A stretch of DNA of 64,000 bases, taken from positions 7,068,001 to 7,132,000 of the forward strand of contig NZ_CP109473.1 of assembly GCF_036227405.1 (NCBI RefSeq). Direction: 5' to 3'. Numbering within the stretch: position 1 is the first letter of the stretch; each line of letters begins with the position of its first letter. Shown here one piece after another: positions 49,760 to 58,727 of the stretch. The notes beneath the pieces were generated by a model. The model saw only the letters and a program-made list of their open reading frames with translations, did not search any database and was not told the origin of the DNA. Source of the stretch: Streptomyces sp. NBC_01460 (lineage in GTDB: Bacteria; Actinomycetota; Actinomycetes; Streptomycetales; Streptomycetaceae). The position numbers and the translations under genes are program-made.

Positions 49760-50779
49760 ATGGCGAGCATCAAGGATGTCGCGGCCCAGGCAGGAGTCTC
49801 TGTCGCCACGGTCTCCCGCGTCCTCAACAGCCATCCCTCCGTCAGCCCGGACGCGCGTAGACGCGTCCTCGCCGCCGTCGAGGCCCTCGGCTACCGGCCC
49901 AACGCGGTGGCCCGCTCACTGCGCACCGACCAGACCCGCACGCTCGGGCTCGTCATCAGCGACGTGCTCAACCCGTACTTCACCGCACTGGCCCGCTCCG
50001 TGGAGGAGGAGGCCCGCGCCCTCGGCTACAGCGTGATCATCGGCAACGCCGACGAGCGGACCGAGCAGCAGGACGACCACGTCCGTACGCTCCTGGACCG
50101 CCGGATCGACGGACTGCTGGTCTCGCCCGCCGACGGCGAGTCCTCCCTGCTCCGGGACGTCGCCCGCGCCGGCACCCCGATGGTCTTCGTGGACCGCTGG
50201 GTGCCCGGGGTGGACGTCCCCGTCGTCCGCGCGGACGGTCACCGCGCCATCCAGGACCTCGTCGCCCACCTGTACGCGCTCGGTCACCGCAGGCTCGCCA
50301 TCATCGCGGGCCCGGCGGCCACGACCACCGGCAACGAGCGTGTCGAGGCCTTCCGGGAAGCGATGCGCGCCCACGGGCTCGCCCTGCCCGACGCCTACAT
50401 CGGGCAGGGCGACTTCCAAGCCGACAGCGGCCGGCGCGCGACCGAGCACTTCCTGTCGCTCCCCGACCCGCCCGAGATCGTCTTCGCCGCCGACAACCTC
50501 ATGGCGCTCGGCGCCCTGGACGCCATCCGCGCACGCGGCCTGCGCGTCCCCGAGGACATCGGGATCGCGGCCTTCGACGACATCCCGTGGTTCGTCCACA
50601 CCGGTCCGCCGATCACCGCGATCGCCCAGCCGACCGGCGAGCTCGGCCGCGCGGCCGTACGGGCCCTGGTCGACATCGTCGAGGGCCGCCCCCCGCAGTC
50701 CGTCACCCTGCCCGCCGGTCTCGTCGTACGCAGCTCCTGCGGCGAGAGCACCCCCAACCCGGGAGCAACGAGTGAGTGA
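49760..50779 (+). CDS. rbsR: LacI-family regulator of the ribose operon
   Basis: 339-residue repressor. HTH at residues 4-25 (IKDVAAQAGVSVATVSRVLN), hinge GYRPNAVARSLRTDQTRTLG, then ribose-binding-protein-like effector domain (LGLVISDVLNPYFTALARSV, IDGLLVSPADGE, FVDRWVPGVDVPVVRADGHR, IAGPAATTTGNERVEAF, FAADNLMALGAL, IAAFDDIPWF). Start ATG 49760 with AAGGAGG upstream. First gene of the operon that continues as rbsA, rbsCB, rbsK and rbsD; its stop overlaps the rbsA start by 8 bp. Probably binds the two TGTAATCGATTCCA repeats and releases on ribose or its phosphate. Confidence 0.9.
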   Translation: MASIKDVAAQAGVSVATVSRVLNSHPSVSPDARRRVLAAVEALGYRPNAVARSLRTDQTRTLGLVISDVLNPYFTALARSVEEEARALGYSVIIGNADERTEQQDDHVRTLLDRRIDGLLVSPADGESSLLRDVARAGTPMVFVDRWVPGVDVPVVRADGHRAIQDLVAHLYALGHRRLAIIAGPAATTTGNERVEAFREAMRAHGLALPDAYIGQGDFQADSGRRATEHFLSLPDPPEIVFAADNLMALGALDAIRARGLRVPEDIGIAAFDDIPWFVHTGPPITAIAQPTGELGRAAVRALVDIVEGRPPQSVTLPAGLVVRSSCGESTPNPGATSE

Positions 50780-52331
50780 ATCAGTCGAGTTGCTGCGCAT
50801 CGAAGGCGTACGCAAGACCTTCCCCGGTGTCGTCGCCCTGGACAGCGTCGACTTCGACCTGCGCAGCGGCGAAGTGCACGTCCTGCTCGGTGAGAACGGC
50901 GCCGGCAAGAGCACCCTCATCAAGATGCTCTCCGGCGCCTACCGCCCGGACGCCGGCCGGATCTTCGCCGGAGGCGACGAGGTGCGCATCCACGGCGCCC
51001 AGGACGCCGAGAAGCTCGGAATCGCCACGATCTACCAGGAGTTCAACCTGGTCCCCGATCTGACGGTCGCCGAGAACATCTTCCTCGGCCGCCAGCCGCG
51101 CCACTTCGGCATGATCGACCGCCGACGGATGGAAGCCGACGCCGAGGTGCTCCTGCGCCGTGTCGGCCTGCACCTCTCACCCCGGGTCCGGGTCCGTGAA
51201 CTGGGCATCGCCCGGCTGCAGATGGTCGAGATCGCGAAGGCGCTCAGCCTGGACGCACGCGTCCTGATCATGGACGAACCGACGGCCGTCCTGACCTCGG
51301 AGGAGGTCGACAAGCTCTTCGGGATCGTGCGGCAGCTCCGCGCGGACGGCGTCGGCGTCGTCTTCATCACCCACCACCTCGACGAGATCGCCGCCCTCGG
51401 CGACCGCGTCACCGTCCTGCGCGACGGCCGCAGCATCGACCAGGTGCCCGCCTCGACCCCCGAGGCGGAGCTCGTCCAGCTCATGGTGGGACGCAGCATC
51501 GACCAGCAGTACCCGCGCGAACGCCCGGAGACCGGGGCGCCGTTGCTCTCCGTCCGGGGGCTCACCCGCGACGGCGTGTTCCACGACGTCAGCTTCGACG
51601 TGAGGGCCGGTGAGGTCGTCGGCCTCGCCGGACTCGTCGGAGCGGGCCGTACCGAGGTCGCCCGCGCCGTCTTCGGCGCCGACCCCTACGACGCCGGTAC
51701 CGTCGACGTGGGCGGCGAGCGCCTCGGCAAGCACGACGTGACTGCCGCCATGGGCGCCGGGATCGGGCTCGTCCCCGAGGACCGCAAGGGCCAGGGCCTC
51801 GTCCTCGACGCCTCCGTGCAGGAGAACCTCGGTCTGGTCACCCTCCGCTCGGCGACCCGCTCCGGACTCGTCGACGTCAAGGGGCAGCGCACCGCCGCCG
51901 CCCGCATCGCCGAGCAGCTCGGCGTACGGATGGCGGGCCTCGGCCAGCACGTCCGGACCCTGTCCGGCGGCAACCAGCAGAAGGTCGTCATCGGCAAGTG
52001 GCTCCTGGCCGACACCAGGGTCCTGATCCTCGACGAGCCCACGCGCGGCATCGACGTCGGAGCCAAGGTCGAGATCTACCAGCTGATCAACGAGCTGACG
52101 GCGTCCGGGCACGCCGTCCTGATGATCTCCAGCGACCTCCCCGAGGTCCTCGGCATGAGCGACCGGGTCCTCGTCATGGCCCAGGGCCGCATCGCCGGTG
52201 AACTCCCCGCCCACGAAGCCACCCAGGACGCCGTGATGGCACTCGCCGTCAGCGGCGCCCCCGTAACAGCCCCGTCCACCGAGGACGACGAGCACACCGA
52301 GAACGCAGAGGAGAGCCCCCGTGGCCACTGA
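50772..52331 (+). CDS. rbsA: Ribose ABC transporter ATP-binding protein RbsA
   Basis: Double-domain ATPase of the ribose importer, 519 residues. First domain: Walker A GENGAGKST, IYQEFNLVPDLTVAENIFLG, signature LGIARLQMVEIAKAL, Walker B VLIMDEPTAVL. Second domain: degenerate Walker A GLVGAGRTE, signature LSGGNQQKVVIGKW, Walker B VLILDEPTRGI. The acidic C-terminal tail is variable. GTG 50772 overlaps the regulator's stop; its own stop overlaps the next start by 11 bp. Energises uptake by the fused permease/binding protein. Confidence 0.92.
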   Translation: MSESVELLRIEGVRKTFPGVVALDSVDFDLRSGEVHVLLGENGAGKSTLIKMLSGAYRPDAGRIFAGGDEVRIHGAQDAEKLGIATIYQEFNLVPDLTVAENIFLGRQPRHFGMIDRRRMEADAEVLLRRVGLHLSPRVRVRELGIARLQMVEIAKALSLDARVLIMDEPTAVLTSEEVDKLFGIVRQLRADGVGVVFITHHLDEIAALGDRVTVLRDGRSIDQVPASTPEAELVQLMVGRSIDQQYPRERPETGAPLLSVRGLTRDGVFHDVSFDVRAGEVVGLAGLVGAGRTEVARAVFGADPYDAGTVDVGGERLGKHDVTAAMGAGIGLVPEDRKGQGLVLDASVQENLGLVTLRSATRSGLVDVKGQRTAAARIAEQLGVRMAGLGQHVRTLSGGNQQKVVIGKWLLADTRVLILDEPTRGIDVGAKVEIYQLINELTASGHAVLMISSDLPEVLGMSDRVLVMAQGRIAGELPAHEATQDAVMALAVSGAPVTAPSTEDDEHTENAEESPRGH

Positions 52332-54285
52332 CACGCATCCGAGCAAGGCGGGCGCGGGCGGCGCCGGACACACCCTCCGCCGGCTCCTGCTCGACAACGG
52401 CGCCCTCAGCGCCCTGGTCGTCCTCCTGGTGGCGATGTCGCTGCTCTCCGGCGACTTCCTCACCACCCAGAACCTCCTCAACGTCGGTGTCCAGGCCGCC
52501 GTGACCGCGATCCTCGCGTTCGGCGTCACCTTCGTCATCGTCTCCGCGGGCATCGACCTCTCCGTCGGCTCCGTCGCCGCACTCTCCGCGACCGTCCTGG
52601 CCTGGTCCGCGACCTCCGCCGGTGTGCCCGTCTGGCTGGCGGTCGTCCTCGCCGTCGCGACCGGCATCGCCTGCGGCTTCGTCAGCGGCGCCCTCGTCGC
52701 GTACGGCAAGCTGCCCTCCTTCATCGCGACCCTGGCGATGCTCTCGGTGGCGCGAGGGCTGTCCCTGGTCATCTCCCAGGGCAGGCCGATCCCCTTCCCC
52801 GACTCGGTCTCCGTCCTCGGCGACACGCTCGGCGGCTGGCTGCCCGTCCCGGTCCTCGTGATGATCGCCATGGGCCTGATAGCGGCACTCGTCCTGGCCC
52901 GCACCTACATCGGCCGGTCCATGTACGCGATCGGCGGCAACGAGGAGGCGGCCCGGCTCTCCGGACTGCGCGTCAAGAAGCAGAAGCTGGCCATCTACGC
53001 CCTGTCCGGCCTCTTCGCGGCCGTCGCCGGCATCGTCCTCGCCTCCCGCCTGGTCTCCGCGCAGCCGCAGGCCGCGCAGGGGTACGAGCTCGACGCGATC
53101 GCCGCGGTCGTCATCGGCGGCGCCAGCCTCGCGGGCGGCGTCGGCAAGGCGTCCGGCACCCTGATCGGCGCGCTGATCCTCGCCGTGCTGCGCAACGGCC
53201 TCAACCTCCTGTCAGTGTCAGCCTTCTGGCAGCAGGTCGTCATCGGTGTCGTCATCGCCCTCGCGGTGCTGCTGGACACGCTGCGCCGCAAGGCGGGATC
53301 CGGTGCCGCGTCCGCCGGCGGCTCGTCCGCGGCGCCCGGCGCCCCGGGGAAGGGCCGGAAGGGAGCGATGCAGGTCGGCATCGCGGTGGTCTGCGTGGCC
53401 GCCGTGATCGCCGCGGTGACCTTCTTCAAGTCCGGTTCCACCGGCACCACCACCAAGGTGGGCATGTCGCTCTCCACCCTGAACAACCCCTTCTTCGTCC
53501 AGATGAAGGAAGGCGCGCAGGAGGAGGCGAAGAAGGCGGGGGTGGACCTCACCGTCACCGACGCCCAGAACGACGCCTCGCAGCAGGCCAACCAGCTGGA
53601 GAACTTCACCAGTTCGGGCGTGGACTCCGTCATCGTCAACCCGGTCGACTCCGACGCCGTCGGACCCGTCGTGCGCGGTGCCAACGAGGCCGACATCCCG
53701 GTGGTCGCCGCCGACCGCGGCGTCAACAAGGCCGAGACCGCCACGCTCGTCGCCTCCGACAACGTCGCGGGCGGCAAGCTCGCGGCGAAGACGCTCGCCG
53801 ACCGCCTCGGGGGCAAGGGCAGCATCATCGTCCTCCAGGGCACGGCGGGCACCTCGGCCAGCCGTGAGCGCGGAGCGGGCTTCGCCGCAGGCATCAAGGC
53901 CTACCCGGGCATCAAGGTCGTGGCGACCCAGCCGGCCGACTTCGACCGCACCAAGGGCCTGGACGTCATGACCAACCTCCTCCAGTCGCACCCCGGCATC
54001 AAGGGTGTCTTCGCCGAGAACGACGAGATGGCGCTCGGCGCGGTCAAGGCCCTGGGCAGCAAGGCCGGGAAGTCCGTCCCGGTGGTCGGCTTCGACGGAA
54101 CCCCCGACGGCCTGAAGGCGGTCGAGGCGGGCACTCTCTACGCGTCCGTGGCCCAGCAGCCCGCGGAGCTCGGGAAGATCGCCGTGCGGAACGCGATCCG
54201 GGCGGCCGACGGCAAGAAGGTCGACAGCACGGTGAAGGTACCGGTCAAGGTCGTCACCCGGCAGAACGTCGCCGACTTCTCCTGA
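52321..54285 (+). CDS. Fused ribose permease and substrate-binding protein (RbsC-RbsB)
   Basis: 654-residue natural fusion. Residues 15-330 are an RbsC-type permease (AFGVTFVIVSAGIDLSVGSV, YGKLPSFIATLAMLSVARGL, TYIGRSMYAIGGNEEAARLS, LDAIAAVVIGGASLAGGVG). A Gly/Ala/Ser-rich linker follows at about 330-350, an extra helix at about 352-371 (MQVGIAVVCVAAVIAAVTFF), and then an RbsB-type binding protein from about 376 (KVGMSLSTLNNPFFVQMKEG, VNPVDSDAVGPVVRGA, AGTSASRERGAGFAAGI, GVFAENDEMALGAVKALG, VVGFDGTPDGLKAVEAGT). The extra helix returns the chain so that the binding domain is outside, tethered one-to-one to the permease. GTG 52321 is inside the rbsA stop. No separate binding protein gene is in the operon. 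Confidence 0.93.
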   Translation: MATDTHPSKAGAGGAGHTLRRLLLDNGALSALVVLLVAMSLLSGDFLTTQNLLNVGVQAAVTAILAFGVTFVIVSAGIDLSVGSVAALSATVLAWSATSAGVPVWLAVVLAVATGIACGFVSGALVAYGKLPSFIATLAMLSVARGLSLVISQGRPIPFPDSVSVLGDTLGGWLPVPVLVMIAMGLIAALVLARTYIGRSMYAIGGNEEAARLSGLRVKKQKLAIYALSGLFAAVAGIVLASRLVSAQPQAAQGYELDAIAAVVIGGASLAGGVGKASGTLIGALILAVLRNGLNLLSVSAFWQQVVIGVVIALAVLLDTLRRKAGSGAASAGGSSAAPGAPGKGRKGAMQVGIAVVCVAAVIAAVTFFKSGSTGTTTKVGMSLSTLNNPFFVQMKEGAQEEAKKAGVDLTVTDAQNDASQQANQLENFTSSGVDSVIVNPVDSDAVGPVVRGANEADIPVVAADRGVNKAETATLVASDNVAGGKLAAKTLADRLGGKGSIIVLQGTAGTSASRERGAGFAAGIKAYPGIKVVATQPADFDRTKGLDVMTNLLQSHPGIKGVFAENDEMALGAVKALGSKAGKSVPVVGFDGTPDGLKAVEAGTLYASVAQQPAELGKIAVRNAIRAADGKKVDSTVKVPVKVVTRQNVADFS

Positions 54286-54305
54286 TCACGGAAGGCACGA
54301 TCCAG

Positions 54306-55244
54306 ATGTACGGGAACGATGACCCCGGGCCCTCCGAGGCCCCCCGGTACGACCTGCTGGTCGTCGGCTCGGCCAACGCCGACCTGGTCGTCGGTGTCGA
54401 CCGCCGCCCCGGGCCGGGGGAGACGGTGCTCGGCTCCGACCTCGTCGTCCACCCCGGCGGCAAGGGCGCCAACCAGGCGGTGGCCGCCGCCCGCCTCGGC
54501 GCCCGGACGGCGCTGCTGGCCCGGGTCGGTGACGACGCCCACGGACGCCTGCTGCGCGCCTCGCAGGAGGAGGCCGGCGTCGACACCGGCGGGGTCCTCG
54601 TCGGAGGCGCGCCCACCGGTGTCGCTCTCATCACCGTCGACCCCTCGGGCGACAACAGCATCGTCGTGTCCCCGGGCGCCAACGCCCGGCTGACCCCCGA
54701 GGACATCAGGGCCGCGGGGCCCCTGTTCGCCTCGGCCCGCGTCGTCTCCGTACAGCTGGAGATCCCGCCGGCCACCGTCGCGGAGACGGCGCGCGCCCTC
54801 GGCCCCGGGGCGCGCCTGGTCCTCAACCCGTCGCCGCCCGCGCCGCTCCCCGACGCCGTGCTGGCCGCCTGCGACCCGCTGGTGGTCAACGAGCACGAGG
54901 CACGCTTCATCCTGGGGGAGCGCGCGGGCAGCACCCCTGAGTCCTGGGCACGGGCGCTCACCGCCCTCGGCCCGCGTTCGGTGGTGATCACCCTGGGTGC
55001 GGAAGGCGCGCTGGTCTCCGACACCCGTGCCGGCGAGCCCGTCCGCGTACCGAGCCCCCGGGTCGAGGCCGTGGACACGACGGGCGCCGGGGACGCGTTC
55101 ACCGCCGCCCTCGCCTGGCGGCTCGGCCTGGGCGAGGACCTCACCGAGGCCGCCGCCTTCGCCGTTCGGGTCGGTGCGGCAGCCGTCACCAAGCAGGGCG
55201 CGCAGGCGTCCTTCCCGACCGCGGAAGAGGTCTCGGCACTGTGA
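54306..55244 (+). CDS. rbsK: Ribokinase
   Basis: Phosphorylates ribose at O5 with ATP, in the cytosol. 312 residues, pfkB family. Substrate motif HPGGKGANQAVAAARLG (residues 50-66), catalytic and anion-hole motif DTTGAGDAFTAALAWRLG (Asp near residue 262), and VVNEHEARFILGE in between. Short N-terminal extension MYGNDDPGPSEAPRY. ATG 54306 is 20 bp after the transporter gene; its stop overlaps the rbsD GTG. Confirms the operon as ribose uptake and phosphorylation. Confidence 0.93.
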   Translation: MYGNDDPGPSEAPRYDLLVVGSANADLVVGVDRRPGPGETVLGSDLVVHPGGKGANQAVAAARLGARTALLARVGDDAHGRLLRASQEEAGVDTGGVLVGGAPTGVALITVDPSGDNSIVVSPGANARLTPEDIRAAGPLFASARVVSVQLEIPPATVAETARALGPGARLVLNPSPPAPLPDAVLAACDPLVVNEHEARFILGERAGSTPESWARALTALGPRSVVITLGAEGALVSDTRAGEPVRVPSPRVEAVDTTGAGDAFTAALAWRLGLGEDLTEAAAFAVRVGAAAVTKQGAQASFPTAEEVSAL

Positions 55245-55630
55245 AGAAGTCAGGCATCCTGAACCGCCACCTCGCGGGAGCGCTGGCCGGACTCGGCCAC
55301 GGCGACGGCGTCCTGATATGCGACGTGGGTATGCCCATCCCGTCGGGGCCGCGCGTCGTCGATCTCGCCTTCCGGGCCGGGGTCCCGTCGTTCGCGGAGG
55401 TCGTGGACGGGCTCCTGGACGAGCTGGTCGTGGAGGGCGCGACGGCGGCCGAGGAGATCCGGGAGGCCAACCCCGAGGCCGACCGCCTCCTGACCGCCCG
55501 TCTCCCGGGCCTGACCCACGTCCCCCATGAGCGGCTGAAGGAACTCACCGCGTCCGCCCGCCTGGTGGTCCGCACGGGGGAGGCGCGGCCGTACGCGAAC
55601 GTGCTGCTGAGGTGCGGCGTCTTCTTCTGA
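55241..55630 (+). CDS. rbsD: D-ribose pyranase
   Basis: Interconverts beta-pyranose and beta-furanose forms of ribose so that ribokinase gets the furanose. 129 residues, RbsD/FucU fold. Catalytic His20 and Asp28 are present (GLGHGDGVLICDVGMPIP); RTGEARPYANVLLRCGVFF ends the protein as usual. GTG 55241 overlaps rbsK. Last gene of the operon, followed by a hairpin. Confidence 0.93.
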   Translation: MKKSGILNRHLAGALAGLGHGDGVLICDVGMPIPSGPRVVDLAFRAGVPSFAEVVDGLLDELVVEGATAAEEIREANPEADRLLTARLPGLTHVPHERLKELTASARLVVRTGEARPYANVLLRCGVFF

Positions 55631-55654
55631 CGCGGCATCCCCTCCGACACCGCG

Positions 55655-55697
55655 CCCGCCCCCGGCCGTGCCGCTTCTGCGCCACGGCCGGGGCGGG
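55655..55697. terminator. Terminator after rbsD
   Basis: Arms CCCGCCCCCGGCCGTG (55655-55670) and CACGGCCGGGGCGGG (55683-55697) with one bulged base and a 12-nt loop, 25 bp after the rbsD stop and just before the convergent small gene. Probably bidirectional. Confidence 0.8.
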
Positions 55698-55704
55698 ACC
55701 CCGT

Positions 55705-55956
55705 TCAGTGCTTCCGGGCGCTCACCAGGGCGAAGGAGAGGAGCTCCCCGGCGTCCTCGGTGAGCACGTCGATGACAGGCTGCCGCGCCGTCCGGCCGTC
55801 CGGCGTGTGCCCGGCGCACGCCTCGGACCACAGCAGCCGGTCCCGCCAGGCGTCCTCCTGCAGACGGGCGGTGACCTCCACAGGTTCGGTCACCGCCCGA
55901 TGGAAGCGCCACCCGTTTTCCCCTAGGATCGCCCTCGTGACTGCCGGGTCGGCCAT
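55705..55956 (-). CDS. Small hypothetical protein
   Basis: 83-residue soluble protein with strong third-position GC. Reads MADPAVTRAILGENGWRFH, AVTEPVEVTARLQEDAW, LLWSEACAGHTPDGRTARQP, VIDVLTEDAGELLSFALVSA. No signal peptide, membrane helix or known domain is visible. ATG 55956 lacks a strong ribosome binding site and may be near its transcription start (leaderless). It is divergent from the VOC gene. Unrecognised. Confidence 0.5.
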   Translation of the reverse strand: MADPAVTRAILGENGWRFHRAVTEPVEVTARLQEDAWRDRLLWSEACAGHTPDGRTARQPVIDVLTEDAGELLSFALVSARKH

Positions 55957-56089
55957 GGGCCATGTACGAGAGCGCTGCCCGGCCCCTGCGTGAGTGTCCG
56001 GCGGGCCCGAGCCCCGCCGCCCTGTCGTGTTCTCCCCTCCGGCGCCCCTGCGCGGCGCCCCCTCCCAGCGGAATCCACGACACGGAGAC

Positions 56090-56533
56090 ATGACAGACAT
56101 GACCCGCACACAGCAACAGGACGCGGACAGCAGCCGGCACGGCGTGGACGTCGTCCAGCTGGACCACCACGCCGTGTACGCCAGCGACCGCGGCCTGTCG
56201 GCCGAGTTCATCGCCACGGTCCTGGGCCTGGAGGTCGGCTCCCCCTTCGGGCCGTTCCTCCCCGTCGACCTGGGGAACGGCGTGACGCTCGACTACTACG
56301 AACTGCGGGACGAGCCCGTGCAGTCGCAGCACTACGCCTTCCTCGTCCCCGACGCGCAGTTCGACACCATGATCGCCCGGCTGCGGACGCTGGAGGTCAC
56401 CTACTACGCGGACCCCCGGCACACCGAACCCGGGCAGATCAACCGCCTCTTCGGCGGTCGTGGGGCCTACTTCGAGGACCCGGACGGTCACAACATGGAG
56501 ATCATGACCCGGCCCTACGCCCGGCCCAGGTAG
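56090..56533 (+). CDS. VOC-family (glyoxalase/dioxygenase-like) protein
   Basis: 147-residue vicinal-oxygen-chelate protein with two beta-alpha-beta3 modules: VVQLDHHAVYASDRGLSAEF with metal-position His at the start, YYELRDEPVQSQHYAFLVPD, and YFEDPDGHNMEIMTRPY with the C-terminal Glu ligand. Substrate not known; family covers glyoxalase, dioxygenase and resistance enzymes. Start ATG 56090 (CGGAG just upstream) or ATG 56099. Convergent with the amidohydrolase gene, 7 bp apart. Confidence 0.85.
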   Translation: MTDMTRTQQQDADSSRHGVDVVQLDHHAVYASDRGLSAEFIATVLGLEVGSPFGPFLPVDLGNGVTLDYYELRDEPVQSQHYAFLVPDAQFDTMIARLRTLEVTYYADPRHTEPGQINRLFGGRGAYFEDPDGHNMEIMTRPYARPR

Positions 56534-56540
56534 TCGGCGG

Positions 56541-57341
56541 TCAGGAGTCCGCGAGGCCGTCCACCAGCCCGGCCAGCGCCGAGGCGAGTGCCTCGAGCCC
56601 CGGCCCGGCCGGGCCGCCCGGCTCGGCCATGTAGAGGTCGCGCCGGATCTCGATCATCAGCGCGGAGACCCGGCGGTCCGTCCCGTAGTGCTCGAGTGGC
56701 ACGTACGTTCCGGGGAAGGGGCTGTCGAGCCCCGTGCCGCCGAAGCCGGCGAACGCCGCCTCCGCCCGGGCCAGGAGCCCGGGCGGGGTGTGGAAGCCGT
56801 CGGTGCCCAGGCAGACCGGAGGGCGCGGACCCGTTCCGTGCAGTTCGTACGGGAGCGCGGCGGACGGGTAGGAGTGGACGTCGATGACGACCGCGCGCCC
56901 CGTGGCGGCGATCCGTTCGTCCACGGCCGCCGTCATCGCCGCGGCGTACGGATGGAAGTAGCGGTCGAGCAGGGGCTGCGGATCCGTGCCGGGCGGGCGG
57001 AGCCGCGCCCGGTGCGTGGTGCGGGTGTAGACGGCACCCATGCCGGCGGCCAGCATCTCCTCCCGGTCGTCGGGGAAGCGCTCGGGGTCGACGACCAGGC
57101 GGGACAGGCCGTTGACGAAGCGCCAGGGTGTCACCGCACAGGCCGCCGACGCCCCGGCGGCCAGCTCGGCCGTGTGGGAGTCGGTGATGTGGTCGAGTTC
57201 GGCCTCGAGCGCCTCGTCGTCCAGCACGATGCCGTGGCGTACGCGCTCCGGGATCGTCCGGGAGGAGTGCGGGACGTGGAGCACCACCGGCGATCCGGGT
57301 GCCCCGGGGACGAGCTGGAAGGGGGAGGGGTCGGTGCTCAC
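56541..57341 (-). CDS. N-formylglutamate amidohydrolase family protein
   Basis: 266-residue Zn-dependent amidohydrolase (HutG-like). Metal and active-site motifs: VVLHVPHSSRTIP, LDHITDSHTAELAAG, RLVVDPERFPDD, AVVIDVHSYPSAALPY, SALMIEIRRDLYM. The family cleaves N-formyl-glutamate in histidine degradation, but many members act on other acyl amino acids; no hut genes are nearby. GTG 57341 has AAGGA 7 nt upstream. It is downstream of the septum-domain lipoprotein across a terminator-like hairpin. Confidence 0.85.
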   Translation of the reverse strand: MSTDPSPFQLVPGAPGSPVVLHVPHSSRTIPERVRHGIVLDDEALEAELDHITDSHTAELAAGASAACAVTPWRFVNGLSRLVVDPERFPDDREEMLAAGMGAVYTRTTHRARLRPPGTDPQPLLDRYFHPYAAAMTAAVDERIAATGRAVVIDVHSYPSAALPYELHGTGPRPPVCLGTDGFHTPPGLLARAEAAFAGFGGTGLDSPFPGTYVPLEHYGTDRRVSALMIEIRRDLYMAEPGGPAGPGLEALASALAGLVDGLADS

Positions 57342-57377
57342 CGTGGGTCCTTGTCCGTCGGGAAGGCGGACGGGTCC

Positions 57378-57411
57378 GCCCGGCCCGCACATCCTCCCGC
57401 GCGGGCCGGGC
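57378..57411 (-). terminator. Hairpin between the lipoprotein and amidohydrolase genes
   Basis: Perfect 11-bp arms GCCCGGCCCGC (57378-57388) and GCGGGCCGGGC (57401-57411), 12-nt loop, in the 108-bp gap between two minus-strand genes. Probably terminates the lipoprotein transcript. Confidence 0.65.
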
Positions 57412-57449
57412 TGCGTCTGCCCGGCCCACGCAGGGGGCCGTCGGCGGGG

Positions 57450-58328
57450 TCAGCTCGCCCAGACCTCGGCGTCGTCGGCCGGGACGGTGGTGGTGAGCTT
57501 CAGCTCCTTGCGGGCGGCGACCGTCTTCTGGGGGTCGATGCCGGTGAACGCCATGTCGTAAGCGATGTAGAAGTCGTCGATGCTGCCGGCGGAGGCGGCG
57601 TCCTTCCACGCCTCGGCGGTCTCCCCGAGCTGGGTGCGGAGCTTGACGGTCTCCGGCTGGTCCACGCTCTTCAGGGACGCCAGGTGTGCGTCCAGCGCCT
57701 TGGAGACGGCCTTGGCCTGCTTCTTGTAGCCGGGCAGGTCCTTGTCGATCTGCTCGGCCTCGGGCTGGTTGTTCCAGAACGCCTGGTAGACGGCGTCCGC
57801 GCCCTTCAGATAGGCGCGCTGGTCGGCATCGAGCGACGTGTTCTTGAGGGAGCCGGCGAACGTGCCCGACTCCTTGGCGTACGTGCAGCTCACGGCCCGG
57901 TCGCCGGTCGCCCAGCTCTCCTTGGTGGGGTAGTAGATGAAGAGGCCGACCCCTTCGGGGACCGCCCAGGGGTCGGAGACGAACTTCTGCGTCTCCGGAG
58001 GACAACCCGTGTCGGCGAGCTTCGAAAGCTCCGCGTCGCCCGGGTACTCCGACTTCTCGTCGACGGAGAACTCGCCGACGACCTGGCCCTTGTGCGCCTC
58101 CGTGCACGGCACGACCTCGACGCTGACCTCCTCGCCGTCGCCGACCCCGGCGTTCGGGTTGTAGCAGTCGCCCGGGTCGAGCGAGAAGACCGACCGCTGA
58201 CGTACGACCTTCTTGGCGCCGTCCTTGGCGCTGTCGATGACATCGGCGCAGCCCACCGCGCCGATCGCGAGAAGGGCTACGGCTGCGGACATGTGGCGTG
58301 CGGGGCGGGACGTGACACCGGAAAACAT
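57450..58328 (-). CDS. Lipoprotein with septum-formation-type domain
   Basis: 292-residue predicted lipoprotein: signal ARHMSAAVALLAIGAVGC with lipobox AVGC. The mature protein carries two repeats of a D-C ... V-P-C-x-E-x-H pattern: FSLDPGDCYNPNAG then VEVVPCTEAHKGQVVGEF, which fits the septum-formation (PF13845-like) domain; CPPETQKFVSDPW and VSCTYAKES add Cys pairs. Family role is uncertain despite the name. The C-terminal half is Lys/Ala-rich and helical (QIDKDLPGYKKQAKAVSKAL). ATG 58328 with GAGGATG upstream. Long 399-bp promoter region behind it. Confidence 0.75.
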   Translation of the reverse strand: MFSGVTSRPARHMSAAVALLAIGAVGCADVIDSAKDGAKKVVRQRSVFSLDPGDCYNPNAGVGDGEEVSVEVVPCTEAHKGQVVGEFSVDEKSEYPGDAELSKLADTGCPPETQKFVSDPWAVPEGVGLFIYYPTKESWATGDRAVSCTYAKESGTFAGSLKNTSLDADQRAYLKGADAVYQAFWNNQPEAEQIDKDLPGYKKQAKAVSKALDAHLASLKSVDQPETVKLRTQLGETAEAWKDAASAGSIDDFYIAYDMAFTGIDPQKTVAARKELKLTTTVPADDAEVWAS

Positions 58329-58727
58329 GACGTGGGCATCCTCAAACGGAAGAACTGCGAACAGGTGTGCGCATCGTATGGCATAAGTGTGACAGTGCTG
58401 TGTGCAGGCGATACCGGAACGGGCCCCCTGCCCTCCGGGCTCCGTTCGGGGGTTGTCGGACGAGCGGGGGCGGGTGTGATGCCAGATGGTCGATCTTGGC
58501 GTCAACTCACCTTGTAGTAACAGATTCTGATAGATAGTCGGCATTCAGAGCCACACGCATATGGACACGCACACGTGCCCGGGGCACCGCCCTGTGGCGC
58601 ACCGGGCGCGGCTGGGCAGGCCGGGACCGCCGAGGCGGCTCCGGGCAGGAGCCCGCGAGTTCACCGGCCCCGACGGGGCCGGCAGCCAGTTCGTCGACCG
58701 GGCCGCAGGGCCGGATTCGGAGCACGC
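58329..58727. other. 399-bp divergent intergenic region
   Basis: Between the septum-domain lipoprotein (minus) and the DUF1772 gene (plus). It contains an unusually AT-rich stretch at about 58510-58560 (GTAGTAACAGATTCTGATAG), the likeliest promoter area, and GCATCGTATGGCATAAGTG near the lipoprotein start. No convincing gene, hairpin or operator was found; open frames here lack ribosome binding sites. Confidence 0.5.
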
